Part shown: positions 38,461 through 49,290 of the stretch, in pieces
Numbering within the stretch: the first letter of the stretch is position 1
Layout: the number at the start of each line of letters is the position of its first letter
Assembly: GCF_003441595.1 (NCBI RefSeq)
Contig: NZ_CP031848.1
Location: 3,286,001 to 3,350,000, forward strand
Direction: 5' to 3'
DNA from: Marinobacter sp. Arc7-DN-1
GTDB lineage: Bacteria > Pseudomonadota > Gammaproteobacteria > Pseudomonadales > Oleiphilaceae
DNA: 64,000 nt
Program-made: the position numbers and the translations under genes
Notes under the pieces: model-generated
Databases searched by the model: none
Seen by the model: only the letters and a program-made list of their open reading frames with translations
What the model was told of the DNA's origin: nothing

Positions 38461-38474
38461 ATTATGCATACAAT
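38446..38474 (+). promoter_or_regulatory. S10 operon promoter
   Basis: Perfect TTGACA (38446-38451), a 17-nt spacer and TACAAT (38469-38474), followed by a GC-containing discriminator. 61 nt before rpsJ. Confidence 0.8.
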
Positions 38475-38535
38475 GCGGCTCCTTTTTTTGAAGGTCGGCT
38501 AACTAGTAGCTGCTACGAGTGGAGTTTGGTGCATC

Positions 38536-38847
38536 ATGCAAAGCCAAAAAATTCGAATCCGGTTGAAGGCGTTTGATTATCGCCTTATCGACCAGTCCAC
38601 GCAGGAGATTGTCGATACCGCCAAGCGGACCGGCGCTCAGGTGCGTGGGCCTATTCCTCTGCCGACGCGGAAGGAAAAGTACACAATATTGGTCTCTCCG
38701 CACGTCAATAAGGACGCGCGCGATCAATATGAAATTCGTACTCACAAGCGTCTGCTCGACATCGTCGAGCCGACGGAGAAGACAGTAGATGCTTTGATGA
38801 AGCTGGACCTGGCAGCAGGTGTAGACGTTCAGATCAGCCTCGGCTAA
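38536..38847 (+). CDS. rpsJ: 30S ribosomal protein S10
   Basis: 30S head protein that also acts as NusE in antitermination with NusB. 103 residues: [20 protein letters not shown] at the start and the flexible loop [14 protein letters not shown]. First gene of the S10 operon. Confidence 0.97.
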   Translation: MQSQKIRIRLKAFDYRLIDQSTQEIVDTAKRTGAQVRGPIPLPTRKEKYTILVSPHVNKDARDQYEIRTHKRLLDIVEPTEKTVDALMKLDLAAGVDVQISLG

Positions 38848-38924
38848 TACCTGCCCGGTATCAGTCTGTGTAACTGTCATAAGGCCATAGAGGGTGAGAG
38901 CCCCGTACACTTAAGAGGTGAAAC

Positions 38925-39563
38925 ATGGCAATTGGTGTTGTCGGTCGTAAGGCCGGTATGACCCGTATTTTTACGGAAGACGGGCAGGCGCTGCCCGTAA
39001 CGGTAATCGAGGTTGAGCCCAACCGGATTACCCAACTTAAGACTCTTGAAAGCGATGGCTACCGTGCCGTTCAGGTTACTGTGGGTACCCGTCGTTCCTC
39101 CCGTGTAACCAAGAGTGAGGCTGGTCACTTTGCCAAGGCGGGCGTTGAAGCCGGTCGTGGTATGTGGGAATTCCGCCTGGCTGATGGCGAAGGTGAAGAC
39201 CTGGCTGCCGGCGGCGAGATTACGGCCTCCGTCTTTGAAGACGGTCAGGTGGTTGATGCCATCGGACAGTCCAAAGGTAAGGGTTTTCAGGGCGGCGTTA
39301 AGCGCTGGAACTTCTCCATGCAGGACGCTACCCACGGTAACTCCCTCTCTCACCGTGCTCCGGGCTCCATTGGTCAGAACCAGACTCCGGGTAAGGTATT
39401 CAAGGGCAAAAAGATGGCGGGCCAGATGGGTAACGCACAGGTTACCGTGCAGAACCTGAAAATTGTCCGTGTCGACGCCGAGCGCAACCTGCTGCTGGTA
39501 AGTGGTGCCGTACCCGGCGCAACTGGCGGCGATGTTGTCATCAAGCCTGCAGTTAAAGCCTGA
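38925..39563 (+). CDS. rplC: 50S ribosomal protein L3
   Basis: Early-assembly protein near the peptidyl-transferase centre. 212 residues; [20 protein letters not shown] at the start and the loop [20 protein letters not shown] containing the glutamine that is methylated in E. coli. Confidence 0.97.
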   Translation: MAIGVVGRKAGMTRIFTEDGQALPVTVIEVEPNRITQLKTLESDGYRAVQVTVGTRRSSRVTKSEAGHFAKAGVEAGRGMWEFRLADGEGEDLAAGGEITASVFEDGQVVDAIGQSKGKGFQGGVKRWNFSMQDATHGNSLSHRAPGSIGQNQTPGKVFKGKKMAGQMGNAQVTVQNLKIVRVDAERNLLLVSGAVPGATGGDVVIKPAVKA

Positions 39564-39574
39564 GGAGCGGTGCG

Positions 39575-40180
39575 ATGGAATTGACTATTACGGGTAGCGG
39601 CAAGGGAATCTCTGTTTCCGAGGCCGCATTCGCCAAAGATTTTAACGAGTCGCTGGTTCACCAGGTTGTTACTGCTTACATGGCAGCTGGCCGCCAGGGT
39701 ACCAAGGCTCAGAAGACGCGTTCCGAAGTCAGCGGTGGCGGTAAAAAGCCATGGCGTCAGAAGGGCACCGGTCGTGCCCGTGCCGGTACTATCCGTAGCC
39801 CGATCTGGCGCTCCGGTGGCGTTACCTTCGCAGCAAAGCCCCGTAGTTTTGAGCAGAAGGTTAACCGCAAGATGTACCGCGCAGCGATGCGCTCCATTTT
39901 TTCCGAGCTGGTTCGCCAGGAGCGTCTGGTTGTTGTTGACGACATGAACGTTGACAGCCCCAAGACCAAGGCATTCAACGCCAAGCTGAAGGATATCGGT
40001 GTGACCAACGCACTGATTCTGTCCGACAATGTCGAGCAGAATCTGCACCTGGCAGCACGCAACATCCCGCACATTGACGTGCGCGACATTGCTGGCCTGG
40101 ATCCGGTTAGCCTGGTTTCCTTCGAGAAAGTCGTTGTGACTGTTCCCGCTCTGAAGAAGATCGAGGAGATGCTGGGATGA
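39575..40180 (+). CDS. rplD: 50S ribosomal protein L4
   Basis: Exit-tunnel protein; in E. coli it also represses the S10 operon. 201 residues with the extended tunnel loop [18 protein letters not shown]. Its stop overlaps the rplW start (ATGA). Confidence 0.97.
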   Translation: MELTITGSGKGISVSEAAFAKDFNESLVHQVVTAYMAAGRQGTKAQKTRSEVSGGGKKPWRQKGTGRARAGTIRSPIWRSGGVTFAAKPRSFEQKVNRKMYRAAMRSIFSELVRQERLVVVDDMNVDSPKTKAFNAKLKDIGVTNALILSDNVEQNLHLAARNIPHIDVRDIAGLDPVSLVSFEKVVVTVPALKKIEEMLG

Positions 40181-40470
40181 ATCAGGAACGCATTTATCAG
40201 GTCCTGCTTGGGCCGCACGTATCGGAAAAAGCTTCTCTGGTGGCCGAGCACGGCCAGGTTGTTTTCCGGGTTGCCCCGGATGCCACCAAGCCCGAGATCA
40301 AGAAGGCCGTTGAGCAGCTGTTCAACGTCACCGTAGAAGGTGTTCAGGTTCTGAACCGAAAGGGTAAGCTCAAGCGCACCACCCGCGGGTTCGGCAAGCG
40401 TAATGACATTCGTAAGGCTTACGTAAAGCTGGCTGAAGGTCAGGACATCGATTTTCTGGATGTGGAATAA
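40177..40470 (+). CDS. rplW: 50S ribosomal protein L23
   Basis: Tunnel-exit protein that docks trigger factor and SRP. 97 residues, with [23 protein letters not shown] and the basic [22 protein letters not shown] loop. ATGA overlap with rplD. Confidence 0.97.
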   Translation: MNQERIYQVLLGPHVSEKASLVAEHGQVVFRVAPDATKPEIKKAVEQLFNVTVEGVQVLNRKGKLKRTTRGFGKRNDIRKAYVKLAEGQDIDFLDVE

Positions 40471-40487
40471 GGTAAAGGGGTCGTAAT

Positions 40488-41315
40488 ATGCCGATCGTCA
40501 AAACCAAACCAACATCTGCCGGACGCCGTCACGTTGTAAAGCTTTACAACCCGGATCTGTACACTGGGCGCCCTTACGAGCCGTTGGTAGAAAGAAAGAA
40601 CAAGACGGGTGGTCGTAACAATGTAGGCCGCATTACAACCCGTCACATGGGTGGTGGTCACAAGAAGCACTACCGTGTTATCGATTTCAAGCGGACCAAA
40701 GATGGTGTCCCGGCGGTCATTGAGCGCCTGGAATACGATCCTAACCGCTCTGCGCACATTGCACTGCTGAAGTACGCCGATGGCGAGCGTCGTTACATTG
40801 TCGCTCCCAAGGGTATGCAGATCGGTGATCCTGTGCGCTCCGGTATCGACGCGCCGATTAAAGTGGGCAGCACGCTGCCGCTCCGGAATATTCCGGTCGG
40901 TTCCGTGGTCCACTGCGTCGAACTCAAACCTGGCAAAGGTGCACAGCTGGCCCGTTCCGCGGGCGCATCCGTACAGCTGGTTGCCCGGGAAGGTGCTTAT
41001 GCCACCATCCGCCTGCGCTCAGGTGAAATGCGAAAGGTGCTTGTAGATTGCCGTGCCACGCTGGGTGAAGTATCCAACAGCGAGCACAGCCTCAAGCAGC
41101 TTGGTAAAGCGGGTGCATCACGCTGGCGCGGCAAACGGCCAACCGTACGTGGTGTTGCTATGAACCCAGTTGACCACCCACATGGTGGTGGTGAAGGGCG
41201 TACCTCTGGCGGGCGTCACCCGGTTACTCCGTGGGGTGTTCCGACCAAAGGGCATAAGACTCGTAAGAACAAGCGTACTGACAAGATGATAGTACGTCGT
41301 CGTTCGGCCAAGTAA
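40488..41315 (+). CDS. rplB: 50S ribosomal protein L2
   Basis: Core protein needed for subunit joining and peptidyl transfer. 275 residues; C-terminal [20 protein letters not shown] includes the conserved His of the peptidyl-transferase neighbourhood. Confidence 0.97.
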   Translation: MPIVKTKPTSAGRRHVVKLYNPDLYTGRPYEPLVERKNKTGGRNNVGRITTRHMGGGHKKHYRVIDFKRTKDGVPAVIERLEYDPNRSAHIALLKYADGERRYIVAPKGMQIGDPVRSGIDAPIKVGSTLPLRNIPVGSVVHCVELKPGKGAQLARSAGASVQLVAREGAYATIRLRSGEMRKVLVDCRATLGEVSNSEHSLKQLGKAGASRWRGKRPTVRGVAMNPVDHPHGGGEGRTSGGRHPVTPWGVPTKGHKTRKNKRTDKMIVRRRSAK

Positions 41316-41338
41316 ACGACTACATAGAGGTAATTGCT

Positions 41339-41614
41339 GTGCCACGTTCTTTGAAGAAAGGTCCTTTTATAGACCTGCATCTGTTGAAGAAGGTCGAGGC
41401 AGCTCTGGAAGCTAATGACAAGCGGCCGATCAAAACCTGGTCGCGTCGGTCAACAGTTTTTCCGGAGATGGTAGGCCTGACCATTGCAGTCCACAACGGC
41501 AAGCAGCACGTGCCGGTTTATGTCACCGAAGATATGGTTGGGCATAAACTGGGTGAGTTCGCGGCAACGCGTACTTATCGTGGTCATGCGGCCGACAAGA
41601 AAGCTAAACGCTGA
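41339..41614 (+). CDS. rpsS: 30S ribosomal protein S19
   Basis: 30S head protein forming a complex with S13. 91 residues from GTG 41339 ([20 protein letters not shown]), preceded by AGAGGTAA. Signature [18 protein letters not shown] present. Confidence 0.97.
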   Translation: MPRSLKKGPFIDLHLLKKVEAALEANDKRPIKTWSRRSTVFPEMVGLTIAVHNGKQHVPVYVTEDMVGHKLGEFAATRTYRGHAADKKAKR

Positions 41615-41630
41615 TTGTGAGGTAATAGAA

Positions 41631-41963
41631 ATGGAAGTAGCAGCCAAGTACAAGGGCGCTCGCCTCTCAGCTCAGAAAGCACGTCTTGTCGCTGACCAAG
41701 TACGCGGCAAGGCTGTTGAGGACGCCCTGAACATTCTGACTTTCAGCCCGAAAAAGGCGGCAACAGTCATCAAGAAAGCTCTTGAGTCTGCCATCGCCAA
41801 CGCTGAGCACAACGAAGGTCTGGACGTTGACGAACTGCGGGTTTCCACCGTGATGGTGGATGAGGGTCCGACGCTCAAGCGAATCAAAGCTCGAGCCAAG
41901 GGGCGCGCTGACCGGATTTTCAAGCGCACCTGCCATATCACCGTCAAGGTCGCCGACAAGTAG
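41631..41963 (+). CDS. rplV: 50S ribosomal protein L22
   Basis: Tunnel-lining protein with a beta-hairpin that affects macrolide sensitivity. 110 residues from ATG 41631 ([20 protein letters not shown]); an earlier in-frame ATG lies within rpsS and is rejected. The hairpin [19 protein letters not shown] is intact. Confidence 0.97.
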   Translation: MEVAAKYKGARLSAQKARLVADQVRGKAVEDALNILTFSPKKAATVIKKALESAIANAEHNEGLDVDELRVSTVMVDEGPTLKRIKARAKGRADRIFKRTCHITVKVADK

Positions 41964-41974
41964 GAGATGCTCAG

Positions 41975-42658
41975 ATGGGTCATAAAGTAAATCCAACCGG
42001 TATGCGCCTGGGTGTGATCAAAGAGCACAACTCAGTCTGGTATGCCGACAAAAAGGAATACGCGAAAAACCTGTTGAATGATATTCAGGTTCGCGAATTC
42101 CTCGACAAGCGCCTGGTGAAGGCGTCTGTCAGCAAGATTGTGATCGAGCGCCCTGCTCAGAACGCCCGTATCACGATCCATACTGCCCGTCCCGGTATTG
42201 TTATCGGTAAGAAGGGTGAAGATGTTGATCGTCTGCGTCGCGAAGTAAGCGACATGATGGGTGTGCCTGTGCATATCAACATCGAAGAAGTCCGCAAGCC
42301 GGACCTGGATGCCCGCCTGGTAGCGCAAAACGTTGCCGGCCAGCTGGAGCGTCGTGTGATGTTCCGTCGCGCTATGAAGCGTGCGGTACAGAACGCCATG
42401 CGCCAGGGAGCCAAGGGTATCAAGATCCAGGTAGGCGGTCGTCTCGGGGGTGCTGAAATCGCGCGTTCCGAGTGGTATCGCGAAGGTCGTGTACCTCTGC
42501 ACACTCTGCGTGCAGATATTGATTACGCAACCTACGAAGCGCATACCACTTACGGCGTAATCGGCGTCAAGGTATGGATCTTCAAAGGTGAGATTCTTGG
42601 TGGTATGGAGCAGGTCCGTGCTGACAAGAAAGCCTCTGGGAAGAAAGGTTCTAAGTAA
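41975..42658 (+). CDS. rpsC: 30S ribosomal protein S3
   Basis: mRNA-entry protein with helicase activity together with S4 and S5. 227 residues. KH domain around [18 protein letters not shown], and the C-terminal signature [19 protein letters not shown]. Confidence 0.97.
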   Translation: MGHKVNPTGMRLGVIKEHNSVWYADKKEYAKNLLNDIQVREFLDKRLVKASVSKIVIERPAQNARITIHTARPGIVIGKKGEDVDRLRREVSDMMGVPVHINIEEVRKPDLDARLVAQNVAGQLERRVMFRRAMKRAVQNAMRQGAKGIKIQVGGRLGGAEIARSEWYREGRVPLHTLRADIDYATYEAHTTYGVIGVKVWIFKGEILGGMEQVRADKKASGKKGSK

Positions 42659-42670
42659 AGGGGCACTCTT

Positions 42671-43084
42671 ATGCTGCAACCAAAACGCACCAAATTTCGC
42701 AAGGTAATGAAAGGCCGTAATACCGGTCTTGCTCACCGCGCCAACAAGGTGAGCTTCGGTGAATACGGATTGAAGGCGACCAGCCGTGGGCGTATAACTG
42801 CGCGCCAGATTGAGGCAGCGCGTCGTACCATGACTCGTCGCATCAAGCGGGGCGGTAAGATCTGGATCCGGGTCTTCCCGGACAAGCCGATCACCGGAAA
42901 GCCGCTTGAAGTTCGAATGGGTAAAGGTAAGGGTTCTGTCGAGTATTGGGTGGCTGAAATCCAGCCAGGCCGCATGCTCTACGAGATGGAAGGTGTCGCC
43001 GAAGACGTGGCACGCGAAGCTTTCACGCTCGCTGCGGCCAAATTGCCGGTACAGACCACCTTTGTAACGAGGACGGTGATGTGA
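42671..43084 (+). CDS. rplP: 50S ribosomal protein L16
   Basis: Helps position tRNA in the A and P sites. 137 residues starting [19 protein letters not shown], with the signature [20 protein letters not shown] shifted only slightly. Overlaps rpmC by ATG-TGA bases. Confidence 0.97.
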   Translation: MLQPKRTKFRKVMKGRNTGLAHRANKVSFGEYGLKATSRGRITARQIEAARRTMTRRIKRGGKIWIRVFPDKPITGKPLEVRMGKGKGSVEYWVAEIQPGRMLYEMEGVAEDVAREAFTLAAAKLPVQTTFVTRTVM

Positions 43085-43275
43085 TGAAAGCAACAGAGCT
43101 GCGTGAAAAATCCGTCGAGGAGCTGAACAAAGAGTTGATCGACCTCCTGAAGGAGCAGTTCAACCTGCGCATGCGTAAGGCGACAGGTCAGCTGAATCAG
43201 TCTCATCTTCTCGCTAAGGTGAAGCGCGACATCGCTCGCGTGAAAACAGTATTGAATGACAAGGCAGGACAGTGA
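43084..43275 (+). CDS. rpmC: 50S ribosomal protein L29
   Basis: Tunnel-exit protein. 63 residues from the ATG at 43084, which shares its A with the rplP TGA; a GTG one codon upstream is possible. Starts [18 protein letters not shown] and has the conserved [20 protein letters not shown] helix. Confidence 0.96.
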   Translation: MKATELREKSVEELNKELIDLLKEQFNLRMRKATGQLNQSHLLAKVKRDIARVKTVLNDKAGQ

Positions 43276-43276
43276 C

Positions 43277-43543
43277 ATGACTGAAGCTACCCAAACTGCC
43301 AGAACTCTGAGCGGCAAGGTCGTGAGCAACAAGATGGAGAAATCCATTGTGGTGCTGGTCGAACGTCAGGTGAAACACCCGCTGTACGGTAAGTACATGA
43401 AGCGTTCAACCAAGATCCATGCTCATGATGAGAGCAATCAGTGCAACATCGGCGACACTGTGACCATTCAGGAAACCCGTCCGGTCTCCAAGACCAAGAG
43501 TTGGGCCCTGGTGGAAGTCACCGAACGTGCATCCAAGGTGTAA
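43277..43543 (+). CDS. rpsQ: 30S ribosomal protein S17
   Basis: Primary 16S-binding protein. 88 residues from ATG 43277 ([19 protein letters not shown]), 1 nt after rpmC. Signature [18 protein letters not shown] present. Confidence 0.97.
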   Translation: MTEATQTARTLSGKVVSNKMEKSIVVLVERQVKHPLYGKYMKRSTKIHAHDESNQCNIGDTVTIQETRPVSKTKSWALVEVTERASKV

Positions 43544-43561
43544 TTCGCCCGGAGAACAACC

Positions 43562-43930
43562 ATGATTCAGACTCAAACAATGCTTGAAGTCGCGGATAAC
43601 AGCGGTGCGCGTCAGGTGATGTGCATCAAGGTCCTGGGCGGTTCACACCGGCGTTATGCCAGCGTAGGGGATATCATCAAGGTGACCGTCAAGGAAGCCA
43701 TCCCCCGCGGTAAAGTGAAGAAAGGCCAGGTCCTGAAAGCTGTCGTGGTGCGCACCCGCAAGGGTGTTCGCCGTCCCGACGGTTCGCTGATCCGTTTCGA
43801 CGGAAACGCGGCAGTACTTCTGAACAATCAGGACGCTCCTATTGGTACCCGTATCTTCGGACCGGTTACCCGTGAACTGCGTAATGAGAAGTTCATGAAA
43901 ATTATCTCACTGGCACCCGAAGTACTTTAA
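43562..43930 (+). CDS. rplN: 50S ribosomal protein L14
   Basis: Intersubunit-bridge protein. 122 residues, [20 protein letters not shown], with [19 protein letters not shown]. First gene of the spc group. Confidence 0.97.
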   Translation: MIQTQTMLEVADNSGARQVMCIKVLGGSHRRYASVGDIIKVTVKEAIPRGKVKKGQVLKAVVVRTRKGVRRPDGSLIRFDGNAAVLLNNQDAPIGTRIFGPVTRELRNEKFMKIISLAPEVL

Positions 43931-43947
43931 AGGACCAGAGGCCGGTT

Positions 43948-44268
43948 ATGAAAAAGATCAAACGAGATGACGAAGTAATCGTCACTACGGGGAAAGATAA
44001 AGGCAAACGTGGTAAAGTCCTGAAGGTTCAGGATGATGGCCGTATGGTTGTTTCTGGCATCAATATGATGAAGAAGCACACCAAGCCAAACCCGATGCTG
44101 GGCTCCCCAGGTGGCATCGTCGAAAAAGAAGCACCTATCCAGGCTTCCAACGTGGCTATTTTTAATCCGCAGACCGGCAAAGCCGATCGTGTAGGCTTCC
44201 AGACCAGGGAAGACGGCGCGAAAGTGCGGATCTTTAAGTCCACGAACGAAGCTGTCGATAACCAGTAA
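43948..44268 (+). CDS. rplX: 50S ribosomal protein L24
   Basis: Assembly initiator with a KOW motif ([20 protein letters not shown]). 106 residues, normal length. Confidence 0.97.
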   Translation: MKKIKRDDEVIVTTGKDKGKRGKVLKVQDDGRMVVSGINMMKKHTKPNPMLGSPGGIVEKEAPIQASNVAIFNPQTGKADRVGFQTREDGAKVRIFKSTNEAVDNQ

Positions 44269-44283
44269 GCGGTGGTGGTTACG

Positions 44284-44823
44284 ATGCTTAACAGTAAAGA
44301 GCAGTACAGTAAGGAAGTGGTACCCGCCCTGCAGAAAGAGTTCGGCTACAAGAACGTGATGCAGGTGCCGCGTATCGAAAAGATCACCCTTAACATGGGT
44401 GTCGGCGAAGCGGTTGGTGACAAAAAACTGATTGAAAATGCCGTGGCGGATCTTGAGCGCCTGGCAGGTCAGAAAGTGGTTGTTACCAAGGCACGTAAAT
44501 CCGTTGCGGGTTTCAAGATCCGTGAAGGTTGGCCTATCGGTTGTAAAGTTACCCTGCGTGGCGAACGTATGTGGGATTTCTTTGATCGCCTGGTTCACAT
44601 TGCGGTTCCCCGCATTCGTGACTTCCGGGGTCTGAATCCCAAGTCGTTCGACGGTCGTGGTAACTACAGCATGGGTGTGCGTGAGCAGATCATTTTCCCC
44701 GAGATCGAGTACGACAGAGTCGACAAGATCCGTGGTCTGGACATCACCATTACCACCACTGCCGGTACCGACGATGAAGGTCGCGAACTGTTGAAAGCCT
44801 TTGGCTTTCCGTTCAAGAAATAA
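44284..44823 (+). CDS. rplE: 50S ribosomal protein L5
   Basis: Binds 5S rRNA and contacts P-site tRNA. 179 residues from ATG 44284 ([20 protein letters not shown]); a GTG four codons earlier is less likely. Signature [18 protein letters not shown] and [20 protein letters not shown] present. Confidence 0.97.
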   Translation: MLNSKEQYSKEVVPALQKEFGYKNVMQVPRIEKITLNMGVGEAVGDKKLIENAVADLERLAGQKVVVTKARKSVAGFKIREGWPIGCKVTLRGERMWDFFDRLVHIAVPRIRDFRGLNPKSFDGRGNYSMGVREQIIFPEIEYDRVDKIRGLDITITTTAGTDDEGRELLKAFGFPFKK

Positions 44824-44835
44824 GGAACGAGTGTA

Positions 44836-45141
44836 ATGGCTAAGGTTTCCATGAAGAACCGTGAGCTCAAGCGCGAGCAGACTGTTGCGAAATTTGCAGC
44901 AAAGCGTGCTGAACTCAAGGCGATTATCAAGAACCCGAATACCAGCGATGATGACCGTTGGAATGCACAGATGAAGCTTCAGCAGCTTCCTCGCGATGCG
45001 TCCCCTTCGCGTCTTCGTAATCGTTGCCAGGTGACTGGTCGGCCGCACGGCGTTCTGCGCAAGTTCGAGCTTTCACGGATCAAACTCCGTGAATACGGCA
45101 TGCGTGGTGACGTTCCGGGCCTGACCAAGGCAAGCTGGTAA
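44836..45141 (+). CDS. rpsN: 30S ribosomal protein S14 (zinc-free type)
   Basis: 30S head protein. 101 residues, the long zinc-independent form: [20 protein letters not shown] has no CxxC pairs. Confidence 0.97.
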   Translation: MAKVSMKNRELKREQTVAKFAAKRAELKAIIKNPNTSDDDRWNAQMKLQQLPRDASPSRLRNRCQVTGRPHGVLRKFELSRIKLREYGMRGDVPGLTKASW

Positions 45142-45229
45142 GATAGGTACCCTGACTCCGGTCAGGTGCCTGTTGGTAAGCGGTGCGGCACGCCGCTGCA
45201 CAACTAAAAAGATCAGGAGCCTCATACCA

Positions 45230-45622
45230 ATGAGTATGCAAGACACGCTTGCGGATATGTTCACTCGTATCCGTAATGCACAGATGGCATCAAAAGCAGA
45301 CGTTGCGATGCCGTCTTCAAAGATGAAGATCTCCGTAGCCCAGGTCCTTAAGGATGAAGGTTACGTTGACGATTTTTCCGTTTCAGCCGACGCGAAGCCC
45401 GAGCTGACGATCACTCTGAAGTACTTCGGTGGCAAGCCGGTTATTGAAGAGATCAAGCGGGTCAGCCGTCCGAGTCTGCGCCAGTACAAAGGCGCTGGGG
45501 AACTGCCGAAAGTATCCGGTGGTCTGGGAGTCGCGATTGTCTCAACGTCCAAGGGCGTTATGACAGACCGCGCCGCACGTGCTGCTGGCGTGGGTGGCGA
45601 AGTCATCTGCACCGTATTCTAG
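45230..45622 (+). CDS. rpsH: 30S ribosomal protein S8
   Basis: Central 16S-binding protein and the spc-operon repressor in E. coli. 130 residues from ATG 45230 ([18 protein letters not shown]), preceded by CAGGAG. C-terminal signature [20 protein letters not shown]. Confidence 0.97.
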   Translation: MSMQDTLADMFTRIRNAQMASKADVAMPSSKMKISVAQVLKDEGYVDDFSVSADAKPELTITLKYFGGKPVIEEIKRVSRPSLRQYKGAGELPKVSGGLGVAIVSTSKGVMTDRAARAAGVGGEVICTVF

Positions 45623-45631
45623 GAGAACCAC

Positions 45632-46165
45632 ATGTCCAGGGTTGCCAATAATCCTGTCGTGCTGCCTTCCGGTGTTGAGGTTAAGCTGAACGGACAGGAA
45701 ATCAATGTGAAGGGCTCCAAGGGAGCGCTTCAAATCACCATTCACCAGGCGGTTGAAGTAAAGCAGGAAGAAAATGTTCTGCGCTTTGCGGCTCGCGATG
45801 GTGCTAAACAGTCCCGCGCTCTTGCTGGTACTACTCGTGCACTGGTCAACAACATGGTGACCGGTGTCTCCACAGGCTGGGAACGTAAACTTCAGCTGAC
45901 GGGCGTAGGTTACCGTGCCCAGGCGCAAGGTAAGAAGCTCAACCTGACACTGGGTTTTTCGCACCCGGTCGAGTATGAGCTGCCCGAGGGGATTACCGCA
46001 GAAACTCCGTCCAATACGGAAGTTGTGATTCGCGGTATCGACAAGCAACAGGTTGGCCAGGTCGCTGCGGAAGTCCGCGCGTTCCGTCCGCCCGAGCCTT
46101 ATAAGGGCAAGGGTGTTCGTTATGCGGATGAGCAGGTCAGACGCAAAGAAGCCAAGAAGAAATAA
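45632..46165 (+). CDS. rplF: 50S ribosomal protein L6
   Basis: Located near the sarcin-ricin loop. 177 residues ending in the signature [20 protein letters not shown]. Confidence 0.97.
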   Translation: MSRVANNPVVLPSGVEVKLNGQEINVKGSKGALQITIHQAVEVKQEENVLRFAARDGAKQSRALAGTTRALVNNMVTGVSTGWERKLQLTGVGYRAQAQGKKLNLTLGFSHPVEYELPEGITAETPSNTEVVIRGIDKQQVGQVAAEVRAFRPPEPYKGKGVRYADEQVRRKEAKKK

Positions 46166-46174
46166 GGCGGGACT

Positions 46175-46522
46175 ATGAGCGCGAATAACGAAAGATTGCG
46201 TCGCGCACGCAAAGTGCGCATGAAGATCCGTGAGCTGGGTACCAATCGCCTGTGCGTGCATCGCACACCGCGTCACATGTACGCCCAGGTCACGACTGCA
46301 GATGGCAGCAAGGTTATTGCCACTGCCTCCACGTTGGATAAGGAACTGCGCCAGGGTGCAACCGGTAACGTGGACGCTGCCAAGAAGGTCGGTCAGTTGA
46401 TTGCTGAGCGTGCCAAGGCGGCAGGTGTTGAGCAGGTTGCTTTTGACCGCTCCGGTTACCGTTATCACGGCCGTGTCCAGGCGTTGGCCGACGCAGCCCG
46501 TGAAGCTGGCTTGCAATTCTAA
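46175..46522 (+). CDS. rplR: 50S ribosomal protein L18
   Basis: 5S rRNA-binding protein. 115 residues; [20 protein letters not shown] and the C-terminal [20 protein letters not shown] are typical. Confidence 0.97.
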   Translation: MSANNERLRRARKVRMKIRELGTNRLCVHRTPRHMYAQVTTADGSKVIATASTLDKELRQGATGNVDAAKKVGQLIAERAKAAGVEQVAFDRSGYRYHGRVQALADAAREAGLQF

Positions 46523-46534
46523 GAGGTGGAGAAG

Positions 46535-47035
46535 ATGAGCGTTAACGAACAGAAGGCGCCTGAGCTCCAGGAGAAGCTGGTTCAGGTCAATCGCGTCGCC
46601 AAGGTGGTTAAAGGCGGCCGTATTTTCGCCTTCACCGCACTGACTGTAGTGGGTGATGGTAAAGGTCGCGTTGGTTTCGGTCGTGGCAAGGCGCGTGAAG
46701 TGCCGGTTGCTATCCAGAAGGCCATGGAAGCTGCACGCAAAAACATGGTAGAGGTTCCGCTGGACGGCACCACTCTGCAATACCCGGTCAAGGCTCAGCA
46801 TGGCGGCTCCAAGGTCTACATGCAGCCGGCGTCCGAAGGTACTGGTATCATCGCCGGCGGTGCGATGCGTGCGGTACTGGAAGTTGCGGGTGTTCAGAAC
46901 GTACTGTCCAAGTGTTACGGGTCTACCAACCCGGTGAACGTTGTACGTTCCACCATCAAGGGTCTCCAGGCGACACAGGCGCCTGAAGATATTGCAGCCA
47001 AGCGCGGTAAGACCGTGGAAGAGATTCTGGGTTGA
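46535..47035 (+). CDS. rpsE: 30S ribosomal protein S5
   Basis: Fidelity protein at the mRNA entry site. 166 residues from ATG 46535 ([18 protein letters not shown]), set by AGAGGTGGAG upstream. Signature [20 protein letters not shown] and [17 protein letters not shown]. Confidence 0.97.
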   Translation: MSVNEQKAPELQEKLVQVNRVAKVVKGGRIFAFTALTVVGDGKGRVGFGRGKAREVPVAIQKAMEAARKNMVEVPLDGTTLQYPVKAQHGGSKVYMQPASEGTGIIAGGAMRAVLEVAGVQNVLSKCYGSTNPVNVVRSTIKGLQATQAPEDIAAKRGKTVEEILG

Positions 47036-47039
47036 AGTC

Positions 47040-47228
47040 ATGGCGAACGCAAAAACGATCAAAGTAACTCTGACCCGCAGCCCCATCGGCTGCCAGCCCA
47101 AGCACAAACTGTGTGTGAAGGGCCTGGGTCTTCGTAAAATCGGTCACACCGTGGAAGTGGAAGATACACCTTCCATCCGCGGCATGATCAACCGGGTTGA
47201 TTACCTGGTTCGGGTTGAGGAGAACTAA
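47040..47228 (+). CDS. rpmD: 50S ribosomal protein L30
   Basis: 62-residue protein from ATG 47040 ([20 protein letters not shown]), 4 nt after rpsE. Ends with [13 protein letters not shown]. Full length for the family. Confidence 0.96.
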   Translation: MANAKTIKVTLTRSPIGCQPKHKLCVKGLGLRKIGHTVEVEDTPSIRGMINRVDYLVRVEEN

Positions 47229-47229
47229 G

Positions 47230-47664
47230 ATGCGTCTGAACGAACTTAGTCCAGAACCCGGTTCACGTCCGGCCGCCAGGCGCGTTGGTCGTGGTATCGG
47301 TAGTGGTCTCGGTAAAACCGGTGGTCGCGGTCACAAGGGTCTGAAGGCCCGGTCCGGCGGCAGCGTAGCACCTGGTTTTGAGGGCGGTCAGCAGCCGTTG
47401 GCCCGTCGTCTGCCGAAGTTCGGCTTCACGTCTCGCCAGCAGCGTTATGTTGCCGAAATTCGCCTGAACGAACTGGCGAAGGTCGAAGGCGATGTAGTTG
47501 ATCTCGAAGCCCTGAAGAAGGCAGATATCATTCGTGAAGAAATTCGCGAAGCCAAGGTTATCCTGTCCGGTGAACTGAGCCGTGCGGTAACCGTCAAGGG
47601 ACTTCGGGTAACCAAAGGCGCGCGCGAGGCAATTTCTGCCGCGGGTGGTAAAGTCGAAGACTAA
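47230..47664 (+). CDS. rplO: 50S ribosomal protein L15
   Basis: Late-assembly protein. 144 residues from ATG 47230 ([20 protein letters not shown]), with the Gly/Arg-rich [20 protein letters not shown] segment. 1 nt after rpmD. Confidence 0.97.
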   Translation: MRLNELSPEPGSRPAARRVGRGIGSGLGKTGGRGHKGLKARSGGSVAPGFEGGQQPLARRLPKFGFTSRQQRYVAEIRLNELAKVEGDVVDLEALKKADIIREEIREAKVILSGELSRAVTVKGLRVTKGAREAISAAGGKVED

Positions 47665-47681
47665 GGCGAGTCGAGGACTAA

Positions 47682-49004
47682 ATGGCCAAGAACGCATCAT
47701 TGCCTGCGGGCGCGGGTAAAGGACTGGCAGAGCTGCGATCGCGGCTCTGGTTTGTCTTCCTGGCATTGCTGGTGTACCGGATCGGTGCCCACATTCCGGT
47801 GCCGGGTATCAACCCGGACCGTCTGGCGGCATTGTTTGAGCAGAATCAGGGCACAATCCTGAGTATGTTCAACATGTTTTCCGGTGGTGCGCTTGAGCGC
47901 ATGAGTATCTTCGCTCTCGGTATCATGCCGTATATCTCGGCCTCGATTATCATGCAGCTCATGACTGCGGTCAGTCCGCAGCTTGAGCAGCTGAAGAAAG
48001 AGGGCGAAGCTGGTCGGCGCAAGATCAGCCAGTACACGCGGTATGGTACGGTTATCCTCGCCCTGGTTCAGGGCGCTGGTATCTCTGTCGGTCTGGCATC
48101 GCAGGGTGTCACTTTCAATGATAGCTTCAGCTTCCACTTTGTGGCAGTTGTGTCCTTTGTCAGTGGCGCGGTGTTCATGATGTGGCTGGGTGAGCAGATC
48201 ACCGAGCGCGGCGTAGGCAACGGCATTTCACTGTTGATTTTCGCAGGAATCGTGGCCGGCCTGCCCGGAGCAATCGGTCAGACGTTGGAACAGGCGCGGA
48301 ACGGTGAGATGAGCCTGCTGGTGGTTCTTGGTATTGGCGTTCTGGCGATTGCTGTGATTGGCTTTGTGGTCTTTATGGAGCGTGGGCAGCGTCGGCTGAC
48401 CATTAACTATGCCAAGCGGCAACAGGGTCGTCGGGTGTTCGCCCAGCAATCCAGTCACTTGCCGCTCAAGGTGAACATGGCCGGTGTTATTCCGCCCATC
48501 TTTGCGTCTTCCATCCTGCTGTTCCCGGCGTCGATCGGCCAGTGGTTTGGTCAGGGCGAGGGCATGGAATGGCTCAGCGATGTGTCGCAGGCGCTTGCTC
48601 CCAGCCAGCCGTTGTACATTATTCTGTTTGCAGCAGCAGTGGTCTTTTTCTGCTTCTTCTACACAGCCCTGATGTATAACCCGAAAGAAGTTGCGGATAA
48701 CCTCAAGCGCTCTGGCGCATTTATTCCGGGCATCCGTCCTGGTGATCAGACCGCCAAGTATATTGATGGTGTGCTGACCCGCCTGACGTTGTTCGGTGCA
48801 ATGTACATTGCAGCAGTGTCCCTGTTTCCTCAGTTCCTGATGGTGGCCGGGAATGTACCGTTCTATCTGGGTGGTACCTCACTGCTGATTGTTGTAGTCG
48901 TGGTGATGGATTTCATGGCGCAGGTTCAGTCGCACCTGATGTCCCATCAGTATGAATCGCTGATGAAGAAATCCAATCTCAAGGGCTATGGTCGGAACGG
49001 TTAA
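47682..49004 (+). CDS. secY: Preprotein translocase subunit SecY
   Basis: Pore-forming subunit of the SecYEG channel in the inner membrane. 440 residues with ten hydrophobic helices. [20 protein letters not shown] and [19 protein letters not shown] are conserved, as are the plug region after helix 1 and the cytosolic loop [18 protein letters not shown]. Located between rplO and rpmJ, as in most Proteobacteria. Confidence 0.98.
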   Translation: MAKNASLPAGAGKGLAELRSRLWFVFLALLVYRIGAHIPVPGINPDRLAALFEQNQGTILSMFNMFSGGALERMSIFALGIMPYISASIIMQLMTAVSPQLEQLKKEGEAGRRKISQYTRYGTVILALVQGAGISVGLASQGVTFNDSFSFHFVAVVSFVSGAVFMMWLGEQITERGVGNGISLLIFAGIVAGLPGAIGQTLEQARNGEMSLLVVLGIGVLAIAVIGFVVFMERGQRRLTINYAKRQQGRRVFAQQSSHLPLKVNMAGVIPPIFASSILLFPASIGQWFGQGEGMEWLSDVSQALAPSQPLYIILFAAAVVFFCFFYTALMYNPKEVADNLKRSGAFIPGIRPGDQTAKYIDGVLTRLTLFGAMYIAAVSLFPQFLMVAGNVPFYLGGTSLLIVVVVVMDFMAQVQSHLMSHQYESLMKKSNLKGYGRNG

Positions 49005-49034
49005 TCCCGTTCCCCTTGAAAACTGGAGTCGACA

Positions 49035-49148
49035 ATGAAAGTACGCGCTTCGGTAAAGAAAATTTGCCGTAACTGCAAAGTAATTCGTCGCAATGGCTCG
49101 GTACGGGTCATTTGCTCGGAGCCTCGTCACAAGCAACGCCAGGGCTGA
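49035..49148 (+). CDS. rpmJ: 50S ribosomal protein L36
   Basis: 37-residue zinc-binding protein: [20 protein letters not shown] at the start, ending in HKQRQG. It has the CxxC plus a later Cys and His, so it is the zinc-containing form. ATG 49035 with GGAG 9 nt upstream. Too short for most gene-length cut-offs. Confidence 0.95.
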   Translation: MKVRASVKKICRNCKVIRRNGSVRVICSEPRHKQRQG

Positions 49149-49186
49149 TCCGAATCGGATCCGGAACTGACATTGTAGAGGGTACG

Positions 49187-49228
49187 AATAATAGCGCTTG
49201 ACCCCAGCCGGGGTCAGGCGCTATTATT
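49187..49228 (+). repeat. 19-bp inverted repeat before the alpha operon
   Basis: AATAATAGCGC (49187-49197) pairs with GCGCTATTATT (49218-49228), and TGACCCC (49199-49205) pairs with GGGGTCA (49210-49216). One T-G pair joins them around an AGCC loop. A very stable hairpin if transcribed from the spc operon. It exactly overlaps a promoter-like TTGACC-18-TATTAT. Confidence 0.8.
49198..49227 (+). promoter_or_regulatory. Candidate alpha-operon promoter within the inverted repeat
   Basis: TTGACC (49198-49203), an 18-nt spacer and TATTAT (49222-49227), 64 nt before rpsM. It would start transcription just after the repeat, allowing rpsM-rpsK-rpsD-rpoA-rplQ expression independent of the spc operon. 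Confidence 0.5.
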
Positions 49229-49290
49229 TCGCGCCCTTTTATAGTGGCGGAAAATTCACACAGCAAAGCTTTGAACGCGGAGTAATTTGG

